From: Gemmatimonas sp. | GTDB lineage: Bacteria; Gemmatimonadota; Gemmatimonadetes; Gemmatimonadales; Gemmatimonadaceae | NCBI GenBank assembly: GCA_023910675.1 | Contig: JAAVWC010000008.1 | Location: forward strand, 1-64,000 | Length of the DNA stretch: 64,000 nt | Direction of reading: 5' to 3' | Shown here: in pieces, positions 50,961-61,331 of the stretch | How positions within the stretch are numbered: position 1 is the first letter of the stretch | Layout of the letters: the number at the start of each line of letters is the position of its first letter | Position numbers and translations under genes: made by a program | The notes under the pieces: generated by a model | What the model saw: only the letters and a program-made list of their open reading frames with translations | Told to the model about the DNA's origin: nothing | Database searches by the model: none

Positions 50961-51423
50961 ATGCGCCGGTCCGCCCGCCTGTCCAACGACTCTGCATCAG
51001 AGGCTGCCCCCCGACGAGGGCCACGCACCGGGATGAAACGGTCGGTGCTCCATGTCATTCGGCAGATCCCGTCGTACCTGCGGCTGCTCGTGGGGCTCAT
51101 TGGCGACGGACGCGTCTCGCGCATCGACCGGTTACTCGTCGTCGGCGCGTTGGCCTATATCGTCTCGCCGCTCGACTTCATCCCCGACATCATTCCGTTC
51201 CTCGGGCAGGTCGACGACGTCTTCCTGCTCATGATGGCCATCCAGCGACTCATCGAGAACGCCGGAACTCCGGTGTTGCTCGATCACTGGCGCGGCGATC
51301 CAGACGATATCGAAGATCTCAACGTCTCGCGGGTCGTATCGGCGGCCGCGTTCTTTTTGCCGCCGCAAATGCGCCGCCGATTGCGCCGCATGGCCGGCGG
51401 GCGGTCCGCCACCAGCCGGCGAG

Positions 51424-51428
<5 letters not shown>
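50961..51428 (+). CDS. DUF1232 (YkvA-like) membrane protein
   Basis: A 155-residue protein starting 11 bases after the previous gene. The DUF1232 core is RLLVVGALAYIVSPLDFIPD followed by IIPFLGQVDDVFLLMMAIQR (about 60-105), a membrane-associated family of unknown function. The N- and C-termini are strongly basic (MRRSARL, MRRRLRRM). Its stop codon lies in a 9-bp tandem repeat. Probably co-transcribed with the preceding small gene. Confidence 0.8.
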
Positions 51429-52997
<1,569 letters not shown>

Positions 52998-53203
52998 CCG
53001 CTCCTAATCGCGCCGCGGGGGGCCGTTTCGCAGAACCCGCCGTTGCGTGAATTGCAACCGGCACCGAGTTTGGTGGGTCTACTGTTGGAACGCCGAGCGG
53101 GCGGCCACATTAGCCCCCGAGTCTGGCTGTCACCCCGCTCGGACTCCGTCGTACTTGCGCGTGGCCGCTTCCTGCCACGCGCTTCACTCAGACCACACGG
53201 CTG

Positions 53204-54772
53204 ATGGGAATCTGGTCCAAGAAATCGATCACAGCGCTGCGCGCTGAGGCCGACAGCTCCGAAGGTGGCCTCAAGCGTACGCTTGGTGCCCTCAACCTGA
53301 CGATGCTCGGCATCGGCGCCATCATCGGCGCCGGTATCTTCGTACTCACCGGCACGGCCGCCGCCAACTTCGCCGGCCCCGGTGTCTCGCTCTCCTTCGT
53401 GCTGGCCGGCCTCGCCTGTCTGTTCGCGGGCCTCTGCTACGCCGAATTCGCGTCGATGATTCCAATCGCCGGGTCCGCGTACACCTACAGCTACGCCACC
53501 ATGGGTGAAGGCGTGGCGTGGTTCATCGGTTGGAACCTGGTGCTCGAGTACCTCTTCGCCGCTTCCACGGTGGCGGTGGGCTGGTCGGGCTACTTCAGCG
53601 CCATGCTGAACGAAGCCGGCGTGCACATTCCGGCCGCCTTTGCCTCGGCGCCGCTCACTGTAGTCAATGGACACGAGGTCGTCCGCGCCTTCACCTGCGT
53701 CGACGCGACCGGCACCACCGTCCTCGATCAGGTCACCAAGGCTGCCTTCACCGTGCGCGAAGCGTGTACGGCGGCCGGCGGGTCACCGGTCGAAGGACTC
53801 ATCAACCTGCCCGCGGTGTTGCTCATTCTTGCGCTCACCTTCCTGCTCGTGCGCGGTGTGCAGGAGTCGGCGACGTTCAACAACATCGTCGTGGCCATCA
53901 AGATGGTCATCGTGTTGCTGGTGATCGGCTTCGGCTTCATGTACGTGAATACCGACAACTGGTCGCCGTTCATCCCCGAGATGGTCACCAACCCCGACGG
54001 CAGCACCAAGTACGGGATGGCCGGTGTGCTGCGCGCGGCCCCGGTGGTGTTCTTCTCGTACATCGGCTTCGACGCCGTCTCCACGGCCGCGCAGGAAGCA
54101 AAAAACCCGCAGCGGGACCTGCCCATCGGCATGATTGCGTCGCTGCTCATCTGCACCGTGCTGTACATCCTGATGTCGCTGGTCATGACCGGTCTGGCGC
54201 CCTACACGGCGCTTGGCGTGCCGCACCCGGTGTCGGCCGCGCTCGAAGCGGTCCCGCAGCTCAAGTGGCTCGAGTACCTCGTGAACATCGGCGCCGTGGC
54301 GGGTCTGTCGTCGGTCGTGCTCGTGATGCTCATGGGCCAGCCGCGCATCTTCTACACGATGTCGCGCGATGGCCTCCTCCCGAGGATCTTCGCCAAGGTG
54401 CACCCGGTGTATCAGACGCCGGCTGCCTCCACGTGGATCGTCGGCATCATCGCCATCATCATCGCCGGTTTCTTCCCGCTCGGCCTCCTCGGTGAGCTCG
54501 TGTCGGGTGGAACGCTCGCCGCGTTCGCCACGGTGTGCATTGGGGTGTGGGTGTTGCGTGTGCGCTCGCCGGAGCTCGAGCGTCCGTTCCGTACGCCGCT
54601 GGTGCCGCTCGTGCCGTTGCTTGGCGCTGGCGCCACGCTGTACATGATGTACCAGCTCCCGAAGCTCACCTGGCAGCTGCTCGGCGTGTGGACCGCAATC
54701 GGCATGACGACGTACTTCGTGTACGGCATGCGCAACTCGACGATCGGCAAGCAGGAAGCTGGTAAGCGATGA
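53204..54772 (+). CDS. APC-superfamily amino acid permease (CAT-like)
   Basis: A 522-residue inner-membrane transporter with about 12-14 membrane segments. The substrate-binding first helix is LTMLGIGAIIGAGIFVLTGT and the sixth is VVFFSYIGFDAVSTAAQEAK, both APC hallmarks. A large loop between segments 3 and 4 (about 150-195) contains two Cys (FTCVDATG, REACTAAGG), typical of the cationic amino acid transporter subgroup. Substrate is probably an amino acid; which one is not clear. Its TGA overlaps the ATG of nrnA. Confidence 0.9.
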   Translation: MGIWSKKSITALRAEADSSEGGLKRTLGALNLTMLGIGAIIGAGIFVLTGTAAANFAGPGVSLSFVLAGLACLFAGLCYAEFASMIPIAGSAYTYSYATMGEGVAWFIGWNLVLEYLFAASTVAVGWSGYFSAMLNEAGVHIPAAFASAPLTVVNGHEVVRAFTCVDATGTTVLDQVTKAAFTVREACTAAGGSPVEGLINLPAVLLILALTFLLVRGVQESATFNNIVVAIKMVIVLLVIGFGFMYVNTDNWSPFIPEMVTNPDGSTKYGMAGVLRAAPVVFFSYIGFDAVSTAAQEAKNPQRDLPIGMIASLLICTVLYILMSLVMTGLAPYTALGVPHPVSAALEAVPQLKWLEYLVNIGAVAGLSSVVLVMLMGQPRIFYTMSRDGLLPRIFAKVHPVYQTPAASTWIVGIIAIIIAGFFPLGLLGELVSGGTLAAFATVCIGVWVLRVRSPELERPFRTPLVPLVPLLGAGATLYMMYQLPKLTWQLLGVWTAIGMTTYFVYGMRNSTIGKQEAGKR

Positions 54773-55812
54773 GCGGTGCTGTGGCAGACGGGCTGCTTCA
54801 GGCAACCGAGGCGCGGCAGGCGGCAATCCACGAATGGTTTGCCGCCCTGCGCCCGGGCACGACGGTAGCCCTCTCCACACATATCAATGCCGACGGTGAC
54901 GGATGCGGCAGCGAAACGGCGCTTGCGCGATTACTCGCGCAGCGCGGCATTCGCTGCCGCATCGTCAATCCCACGCCATGGCCCGCGATGTTCGGGTTCC
55001 TGCTGGGAGACGACATCGAAGAAGCGAGCGCGCAGGGGGCATCTGCACTCGACGATGTCGACGCGTTGATTGTGCTGGACATCAATGACGTACGCCGGCT
55101 GGGCAACCTCGCCGACCGTGTGCGTTCGCTGACGGTGCCCATTTCCGTTATCGACCACCACGTGGCCGGCGACGAGCCGGTCGGTACGTTGGCCGTGGCC
55201 GACACGGCGGCCTGTGCGACCGCAGAGCTGGTGTACGACATCGGCGTGACATTGGGGCTCGACATCACCCCAGCCATCGCGCAGTCACTGTACGCCGCCA
55301 TTCTCACGGATACCGGCAGCTTCCGCTTCAGCAACACCTCGCCGCGCGCGCACGGTATTGCCGCCGCGTTGCTCGCCGCCGGCGTGAATCCCGAGGAGAT
55401 GTACCGGCGCATTTACGCGCAGGTCAGCCTGGGGCGCTTACAGCTGCTGCGCGAAGCGCTCGCCACGTTGCACAGCGAGCCGAAAATCGGCTTGTCGTAC
55501 ATCTCGGTGAACGCCGATGTGCTCGACCGGTTCGACGTCACCAGTGAAGAGCTCGACGGCATCGTCGAGCATCCGCGCAGCATTACCGGGACGCGCATGG
55601 CGCTGTTCTTCCGCGACCTCGGGTATGGCAAGGTGAAGGTGAGCCTCCGCAGCACCGGCGATGTGGACGTACAGCAGTTCGCGCGGCGCTACGGCGGTGG
55701 TGGTCACCGCAAGGCGTCGGGTGCCATGCTCACCGGCTCGTTGGCGGCGGTGGAAGAACAGATTTTGGCCGACGCGCGGTTGTATTTGCGCGGGGAGTTG
55801 CCGGCCGCTTGA
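54769..55812 (+). CDS. nrnA: DHH-family phosphoesterase, NrnA-like
   Basis: A 347-residue bifunctional oligoribonuclease/pAp-phosphatase type enzyme. DHH domain: STHINADGDGCGSE (metal Asp pair), DVDALIVLDINDV, VIDHHVAG (the DHH motif) and YAAILTDTGSFRFSNT. DHHA1 domain: GGGGHRKASGAML, which binds the substrate. Family length is about 310-330. It degrades nanoRNA and 3'-phosphoadenosine 5'-phosphate. Translation is coupled to the permease gene by ATGA overlap. Its last 83 bases run under the 3' end of the convergent beta-propeller gene. Confidence 0.9.
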   Translation: MSGAVADGLLQATEARQAAIHEWFAALRPGTTVALSTHINADGDGCGSETALARLLAQRGIRCRIVNPTPWPAMFGFLLGDDIEEASAQGASALDDVDALIVLDINDVRRLGNLADRVRSLTVPISVIDHHVAGDEPVGTLAVADTAACATAELVYDIGVTLGLDITPAIAQSLYAAILTDTGSFRFSNTSPRAHGIAAALLAAGVNPEEMYRRIYAQVSLGRLQLLREALATLHSEPKIGLSYISVNADVLDRFDVTSEELDGIVEHPRSITGTRMALFFRDLGYGKVKVSLRSTGDVDVQQFARRYGGGGHRKASGAMLTGSLAAVEEQILADARLYLRGELPAA

Positions 55813-56881
55813 TACTCCGGGGCTGACGGAACCCCATCTCCGTCAGCACCCGGGTGGTGTCAGCGGTATCGGCCCATACGCGAAGTTTTTGCGTGGCGTC
55901 AGTCGATAATCCATAGACACGCCCGTTGATGTAGAACGCGCGATCTTCGGGTGGTTCGGGCCACGATCCGATGTACTTGCCGTTCTGCAGGTACAGATCG
56001 AAAACGCCGCTTTTCATGAGCGAGCCGGCGAAGTGAACAATGATGGTATCGCCACGTCGCGAGCCACCAAGCGCCGCGTTATCGCCTTTGTCGAGATATG
56101 TCGCGGTTCCGCCGTTACTCATGCGCTCTCGGCGGAACGTCGGCATCGCTACCTCCTCAGTAAAGGGGAAGCGGAACAGAGCCCCCTTGACGTCAACGCT
56201 GAATACACCGAAACCGAACGTCGTGCCATAGACACAACGATCCGGGCTGCCGCCGCGGATGATATTGACGCTGTGGAGGAAGTCGTTGGCGCCATCATTC
56301 ACCGGCCACGGAAACTTGTACTTCGCCAACTCCTTTCCCTGCGCGTTCACGCGCACGAGTTTCGACTCGTATTTGTAGGTCGAGAGCAACGCCGATCCGT
56401 CTGTGAGAAAGCAGAGCGTGTTGGCCAGCGACGCACTTGGCGTGACAATGCTCCGCAGGTAGCGACCGCCTGTGTCGAAAATGGTGACACGTCCGTTCCC
56501 CGGATCCAGCACGCCCACTTCCCGCTGCGGTGTGAGCGCAATATCTACCGGTCGCGCGAGCTGCCCGGGCCCGCTCCCCTTGGAGCCTGTGCTCCAGGCG
56601 TACCGGGAGTTCTGCGCGTCGAACGCATGCACCTGCAGTGTACCGGCGTCGAGGATGTACACATGCTTGTCGTTTGCTACATGTTCGCGCACCCATCCGA
56701 ATAGGGTGTCGTCGGCGCTGCCGCCAACCCGCCAAATGGGCACCCACTTCTTGGCAAGCATACGGCGCCCGCCCGTCGGCTCTTGGGCATGGAGCGCGGA
56801 ACTGCACAACAACGCCGCCGCCAGAACGGCAACCGTGACATTACGCCGGGAAGGCATGACCAACATCGTGAGATTCCGCAT
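55730..56881 (-). CDS. Secreted 6-bladed beta-propeller protein
   Basis: A 383-residue protein. I keep the ATG at 56881 because it overlaps the upstream stop (TGATG); ATGs at 56866 and 56857 also give a signal peptide (VTVAVLAAALLCSSALHAQE). Repeats of an NHL/6-bladed propeller type follow (KHVYILDAGTLQVHAFDAQN, PVDIALTPQREVGVLDPGNG, RVTIFDTGGRYLRSIV, GRVYGLS). The C-terminus is Pro/Arg-rich. It resembles the 6-bladed beta-propeller proteins found beside small cysteine peptides in Bacteroidota. It is the last gene of the peptide-redoxin-propeller trio. Confidence 0.75.
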   Translation of the reverse strand: MRNLTMLVMPSRRNVTVAVLAAALLCSSALHAQEPTGGRRMLAKKWVPIWRVGGSADDTLFGWVREHVANDKHVYILDAGTLQVHAFDAQNSRYAWSTGSKGSGPGQLARPVDIALTPQREVGVLDPGNGRVTIFDTGGRYLRSIVTPSASLANTLCFLTDGSALLSTYKYESKLVRVNAQGKELAKYKFPWPVNDGANDFLHSVNIIRGGSPDRCVYGTTFGFGVFSVDVKGALFRFPFTEEVAMPTFRRERMSNGGTATYLDKGDNAALGGSRRGDTIIVHFAGSLMKSGVFDLYLQNGKYIGSWPEPPEDRAFYINGRVYGLSTDATQKLRVWADTADTTRVLTEMGFRQPRSIKRPATPRANTTARRPKSVLPPPPTSR

Positions 56882-57468
56882 CAGTGAGAAGGATCGTCAG
56901 TTACGAGGTGTGTGATCGCACGGCCAAGCGCGACCCGGGCAACCGGATCGGCGTCAACGTGACTCGCAATGCGCAGGCGCGATTCGTGATCGAACAGCAG
57001 CAGCACTGGAGTGGCGTGGTGTCCGATATCATGCAGCCATGACTGCTCTTCACGACGAAGCAACCGAAGAGGACTGTTGCGGAGCGCGAACGGCAATTCG
57101 AGCCGGAGTCCCATGGTGTCGCGTGAACTGCCTTGAATGATCAGCTCTGGCGGTGCGGTCTTCTTCCGAGCGGGTCCGGTGGCGACCACGTTCGCGAGCG
57201 ATAGGTTGCCATTGCAATCGGCACGCTGGGCAACAAAGATAGCGCGGAAGCGCAAATCGTCAGACGTCGCTTGATGGCTCACGCTTGGCAGGATCGCACG
57301 GCGTTGCGTAGCGGAAAACCGATGTGGCATCGCTGCCAACACCCGCCGCACGTCGAGACTCAAGGACGCGAGAATCGCCAGCAGCGTGGCGCTCGCCATC
57401 AGTAGAAGCGACCGCCGGCGCCGGTGCCGGGAAGCCTGGCGGGCTTCCCGGCGTGCAGCAATCAGCAC
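56881..57468 (-). CDS. Membrane-anchored protein, possibly redoxin-like
   Basis: A 195-residue protein starting at a GTG that overlaps the stop of the small secreted protein by a few bases; GAGGAG lies just upstream inside that gene. The N-terminus is Arg/Lys-rich (RREARQASRHRRRRS), then one membrane segment (LLLMASATLLAILASLSLDV). The periplasmic part has FRAIFVAQRADCNGNLSLAN with a single Cys, and ATPVLLLFDHESRLRIASHV, both reminiscent of thioredoxin-like folds without a CxxC. The assignment to redoxins is tentative. The context points to a shared function with the Cys-rich protein. Confidence 0.5.
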   Translation of the reverse strand: MLIAARREARQASRHRRRRSLLLMASATLLAILASLSLDVRRVLAAMPHRFSATQRRAILPSVSHQATSDDLRFRAIFVAQRADCNGNLSLANVVATGPARKKTAPPELIIQGSSRDTMGLRLELPFALRNSPLRLLRREEQSWLHDIGHHATPVLLLFDHESRLRIASHVDADPVARVALGRAITHLVTDDPSH

Positions 57469-57848
57469 GACTCCTCGCCCTGCACTTCGGGCATGTACTC
57501 TTCATCGTCCTTTGATCGTGTGGCATCTGCAGGAAACTTCTGCGTCTGCACGCACACGCCACTGGCTTTCTTGCGTTCGAAGTCCTTGAAGATGGATACC
57601 GAGCCGTGCTCCTTGCACGAGCCGAACGAGATGCTGAATCCCCACAGGCCCGCAGTGGGCGTGACCGAGAAACCGAAACTGCAGGTGATCTGCGCGGGCT
57701 TGTGACCACATACAGTAGCTTGACCGGCTCCGCACTCGGTGGTGACAAGTTCTGTTGTCGTCGCCTGCGCCCCCACCGGCGTGAACGCCAACCCGGCGCT
57801 CAACGCGATGACCGTCGCCACGACCTTGAACAGTGTGTTGTGTGACAT
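57462..57848 (-). CDS. Small secreted six-cysteine protein
   Basis: A 128-residue exported protein. GGAGG lies 6 bases before the ATG, one of the strongest ribosome binding sites here. The signal peptide FKVVATVIALSAGLAFTPVG ends in AQA. The mature part of about 100 residues has six Cys (TTECGAG, VCGHK, ITCSF, GSCKE, GVCVQ and a final ESC, the very last residue) and a strongly acidic tail (KDDEEYMPEVQGEESC). I know no family with certainty. The layout of signal peptide, Cys-rich body and C-terminal Cys, followed by a redoxin-like and a propeller protein, recalls NVEALA-type peptide loci of Bacteroidota. Confidence 0.7.
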   Translation of the reverse strand: MSHNTLFKVVATVIALSAGLAFTPVGAQATTTELVTTECGAGQATVCGHKPAQITCSFGFSVTPTAGLWGFSISFGSCKEHGSVSIFKDFERKKASGVCVQTQKFPADATRSKDDEEYMPEVQGEESC

Positions 57849-58063
57849 TCGAAACCTCCAAATCCATCTATCGGTGAATGACCCGCGGCCCCATGCCGCC
57901 GGCCGTCCGGGGAGTCGCCACTCGGCGCCCCGCCCGCGACGGAGCCATCATACCACCGCCCCGTCATTCCCCTGTCACCAGAATCCTGCGCATTGGGCCA
58001 TTCCAACGCGTCCCACGGGGGCCTAACTTTGCAATGTCTTAAATCCGAGCCAGTTACTTCCCT

Positions 58064-59215
58064 ATGCAGCCTCTCATGGAACGGATCACCGGTGTCCTCG
58101 CCGGTGTCCGAAACCCCCGCACCGGCGCCGATGTCATGGCTGCCGAACAAGTGCGCGATATCGCCACCACCGTCGAGGGCAAAGTGCGGCTCACGCTGCT
58201 CCTCGCTCCCGACGACGATGCCACGCTTGTCCGTGATGTCCGCCAGGCCATCGAAGCGCTCGAGGGCGTGAGTGATGTGCGCGTCGACGTCCGCGACCCT
58301 GCACAGTCCGAACCCACACCGGCGCGCCGCGCGCCAGCCCCCGCCATGAATCAGCCGAAGGCTCCCGCCACCGGGGGCATGGGCCGAGCCCTCCCCGTCA
58401 TGGACGCCGCACCCCAGAAGGCGCCGCCCAAGGTCCCGGATCCCGTCCTCTATCCGAACCTCGGTCGCATCATTGCCATCTCGTCAGGCAAGGGCGGCGT
58501 GGGCAAGAGCACGGTGGCGGTGAACCTCGCTATCGCCCTCGCCAAAGCCGGCAAGCGCGTAGGCATCATGGACGCCGACATCTACGGCCCCAACCTGCCG
58601 CTCATGCTCGGCGTCGATGCCGCTCCCGCGGTGCGCGACGAAAAAATCATCCCGCTCGAAGCGTATGGCATCAAGGTCATTTCCCTCGGCTTCCTCATCG
58701 AGAAGGAACAGCCGGCGATCTGGCGCGGCCCCATCGTCATGAAAATCATCACGCAGTTCCTGCGTGACGTGGCGTGGGGACAGCTCGACTACTTCCTCGT
58801 GGACATGCCACCGGGCACCGGCGACGCGCAGCTGTCGCTTGTACAAGCCACGCAGGTGCATGGTGCCGTCATCGTGACCACGCCGCAGCAGGTCGCCGTG
58901 GGTGACGCGCTGCGCGGTGTGAAGATGTTCGAGCGCACCGCCGTGCCGGTTCTCGGTATCGTGGAGAACATGTCGTACTTCGAAAACCCGGAGACGGGCA
59001 AGCCCATCGCGCTCTTCGGTAGCGGCGGTGGTGAACGTCTCGCGAAGGAATGCGATCTCCCGTTGCTCGGGCAGGTGCCCATCGATCCGCGCATTCAGGA
59101 AGGCGGTGACACCGGTCGCCCCATCGTGGCCGCGGAGCCCGACTCGAAGGCGGCCAAGGCGATCAGCGCCATTGCCGAACGGGTGATGCAGCGCGTTGTC
59201 GAACGTTACGGCTGA
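58064..59215 (+). CDS. apbC: Mrp/NBP35-family iron-sulfur carrier ATPase
   Basis: A 383-residue P-loop ATPase. The N-terminal DUF59/MIP18-like domain (about 5-95) and a Pro/Ala linker precede the deviant Walker A IIAISSGKGGVGKSTVAVNL, then GIMDADIYGPNLPLMLG (Walker B region), VDMPPGTGDAQLSLVQ and GIVENMSYF. The C-terminal CxxC seen in many Mrp proteins is not evident, so the cluster-binding Cys are missing or displaced; the only Cys is in KECDLPLLG. Role: holding and transferring 4Fe-4S clusters to apoproteins. The MATE gene begins inside its 3' end. Confidence 0.9.
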   Translation: MQPLMERITGVLAGVRNPRTGADVMAAEQVRDIATTVEGKVRLTLLLAPDDDATLVRDVRQAIEALEGVSDVRVDVRDPAQSEPTPARRAPAPAMNQPKAPATGGMGRALPVMDAAPQKAPPKVPDPVLYPNLGRIIAISSGKGGVGKSTVAVNLAIALAKAGKRVGIMDADIYGPNLPLMLGVDAAPAVRDEKIIPLEAYGIKVISLGFLIEKEQPAIWRGPIVMKIITQFLRDVAWGQLDYFLVDMPPGTGDAQLSLVQATQVHGAVIVTTPQQVAVGDALRGVKMFERTAVPVLGIVENMSYFENPETGKPIALFGSGGGERLAKECDLPLLGQVPIDPRIQEGGDTGRPIVAAEPDSKAAKAISAIAERVMQRVVERYG

Positions 59216-60557
59216 TCACGCAGCGCCTGATGCACCACGCGGCGAACTCGTCGGCGAACCCCTTTCGCTGACGATTCGCCGCGTGGCGCTTCCCGCCGTC
59301 ATCGCGAACCTGCTGATGACGGCGTTTCACAATGTCGACACGTTCTGGATTGGTCGCTCGCTTGGCGCCGACGCGCTGGCGGCGGTCACGGGCGCGATCT
59401 TCTGGGTGTGGCTGGTCATCTCCATTGGCGAGATGGTGAGCATCGGGCTCGATGCCGTGGCTGCGCGCCGTCATGGGGAACGACGCCCGCAAGATGCCGC
59501 GCGCACCGTCAGCGATGGATTCATGCTCGCGCTGTTGCTCGGAGCGGCCATCGCCATCGCGACGCCATTTCTGATGTCATGGCTGTTCACGATGCTCGGC
59601 ACGAACGCCTCCGTCAGCACGATCGGTCGCGAGTACCTGGGGACGTATTTCCTTGGCATGCCGCTCATCTTCGGCTTCTTCGCCGTCGATGCCGCCTTCC
59701 GCGCCAAGGGAGACACGCGCACGCCATTGTGGATTCTCGCCGTCACCACGATCCTCGCGCTCGTCCTCGACCCGCTGCTCATTCGCGGATGGGGGCCGTT
59801 CCCAGCCATGGGTGTGCGCGGCGCCGCCATGGCCACCCTCGTGCCACGAGGACTTGGCTGTCTGGCCGGCGTGTTGATCCTCAAGCGACGCGGCATGATT
59901 GCCTGGACGCTCCCGCGCTGGAGTGTACTGGCCACGATACTGCGCGTCGGAGCACCGGCTGCGGCCACCGGTATCGTCTTCAGTTTCATCTACGTGCTGC
60001 TCACGCGCATCACCACGCAGTTCGGGACGCCGGCGCTCGCCGCGCTTGGCCTCGGCTTCCGCATGGAAAGCGTGATCTACGTGGCCAGTGTGGGTATGGG
60101 CGCTGCGGTGGCGGCGATCGTGGGGCAGAGTCTTGGGGCAGGGGATAGTGCCCGTGCCGCGCGCGCGGGGTGGCTGTCGACGGCGGTCGTCAGCGTGCTG
60201 GGCGTCGTGATTGCCGTGGCCAGCCTGCTCTTTGCCGAAGAGTTCGCCGGCATCTTCTCGAACGATCCCGCGGTGATCGCTGAGGCGGCCAGGTACCTGC
60301 GCATCTCCGCGTTCTCGCAGCTGTTTCTTGGTGCCGAGGTCGTGTTGGAAAGTGCGATGGCGGGCGCAGGTTGGACGTTCGTGCCCATGCTGCTCAGTAC
60401 CGGGATCACCGCCCTGCGATTGCCCATTGGTGCGTGGGCCGCCGCAACATGGGGCACTACGGGGCTCTGGTGGACGCTCGCCGTCACCGCTGCCGCACGC
60501 GGCGTGCTCATGGTGCTCCTGTGGGCGTGGGGGCGGTGGCGCACAGCGCGTGTTTAG
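59196..60557 (+). CDS. MATE-family multidrug efflux transporter
   Basis: A 453-residue, 12-helix inner-membrane exporter. It starts at a TTG that overlaps the Mrp gene by 20 bases. The two MATE halves are recognisable: the first by RVALPAVIANLLMTAFHNVD and GADALAAVTGAIFWVWLVIS, the second by TRITTQFGTPALAALGLGF and VGQSLGAGDSARAARAGW, matching the family signature. It exports drugs or organic cations coupled to H+ or Na+; the substrate is unknown. The link to Mrp is probably just positional. Confidence 0.9.
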   Translation: MSNVTADHAAPDAPRGELVGEPLSLTIRRVALPAVIANLLMTAFHNVDTFWIGRSLGADALAAVTGAIFWVWLVISIGEMVSIGLDAVAARRHGERRPQDAARTVSDGFMLALLLGAAIAIATPFLMSWLFTMLGTNASVSTIGREYLGTYFLGMPLIFGFFAVDAAFRAKGDTRTPLWILAVTTILALVLDPLLIRGWGPFPAMGVRGAAMATLVPRGLGCLAGVLILKRRGMIAWTLPRWSVLATILRVGAPAAATGIVFSFIYVLLTRITTQFGTPALAALGLGFRMESVIYVASVGMGAAVAAIVGQSLGAGDSARAARAGWLSTAVVSVLGVVIAVASLLFAEEFAGIFSNDPAVIAEAARYLRISAFSQLFLGAEVVLESAMAGAGWTFVPMLLSTGITALRLPIGAWAAATWGTTGLWWTLAVTAAARGVLMVLLWAWGRWRTARV

Positions 60558-60571
60558 GACACGTTAGGCAC

Positions 60572-61330
60572 ATGCCTCCTGCTGCCATTACGCTGCTCAC
60601 CGATTTCGGCACCGCCGACGGCTATGTCGCCGAGCTGAAGGGCGTGCTCGTGTCGTTGGCACCGGGCGCACCCCTTGTCGATCTGTCGCACGACATACCG
60701 CCGCAGGACATTGCCATGGCGCGCTTGACCGTCGCGCGCTACTGGCGGCGCTTTCCGGTTGGCACCGTGCATGTGGTGGTGGTCGATCCGGGAGTCGGTA
60801 CCACGCGGGCGGCGATTGCAATTGCGAGCGAAGGGCGCTTGCTGGTGGGTCCCGATAACGGGGTGTTGTCGCCAGCGTTGTTCTCGATCGACGCGCGCGT
60901 GGTACAGCTCCCCATCGACGACACGGCGTCGGCCACCTTTCACGGTCGCGACGTGTTTGCGCCGGTGGCGGCGCGACTCGCGTGCGGTGCGCCGCTCGAG
61001 CAGATCGGTGAGCCCTACGCCGGCGCCGTCCGGTTACGCACACCGCCGCCACGGCGCGATGCGCACGGATTGCTGCATGGCGAAGTCCTGACACTCGATC
61101 GCTTCGGCAACATCATCACCAATCTCATGACCCGCGACGTGTCGGGGATGGTGAAAATCTGCGGACGGGCCGCGCGACTGGTGCGCACCTACGGCGAAGC
61201 GTCACCAGGCGAGCTCGTGGCGCTGGTGGGGTCGAGCGGTTTTGTGGAGATCGCAGTGCGCGAAGGAAGCGCGGCGCAGCTACTTGGGGTCGAACGCGGC
61301 GCCGTGGTGGTGCTCTCGGGCGCGCCGTAA
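60572..61330 (+). CDS. SAM hydrolase/halogenase-like protein (DUF62)
   Basis: A 252-residue cytoplasmic protein from the ATG at 60572. Family block: ITLLTDFGTADGYVAELKGV (metal/SAM Asp), VDLSHDIPPQDIAMA, VHVVVVDPGVGTTRAAIAI, LLVGPDNGVLSPAL and FHGRDVFAPVAARLACG. The C-terminal domain has DRFGNIITNL. Members such as the archaeal and bacterial DUF62 proteins act as SAM hydroxide adenosyltransferases; only a few are fluorinases or chlorinases. Halogenase activity is not implied. Its stop abuts the convergent membrane gene by one base. Confidence 0.9.
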   Translation: MPPAAITLLTDFGTADGYVAELKGVLVSLAPGAPLVDLSHDIPPQDIAMARLTVARYWRRFPVGTVHVVVVDPGVGTTRAAIAIASEGRLLVGPDNGVLSPALFSIDARVVQLPIDDTASATFHGRDVFAPVAARLACGAPLEQIGEPYAGAVRLRTPPPRRDAHGLLHGEVLTLDRFGNIITNLMTRDVSGMVKICGRAARLVRTYGEASPGELVALVGSSGFVEIAVREGSAAQLLGVERGAVVVLSGAP

Positions 61331-61331
61331 A

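Noticed and set aside
60572-61330. Possible fluorinase or chlorinase
   Set aside because: The DUF62 motifs match, but most members hydrolyse SAM. I see no halogenase-specific loop and no biosynthetic neighbours.
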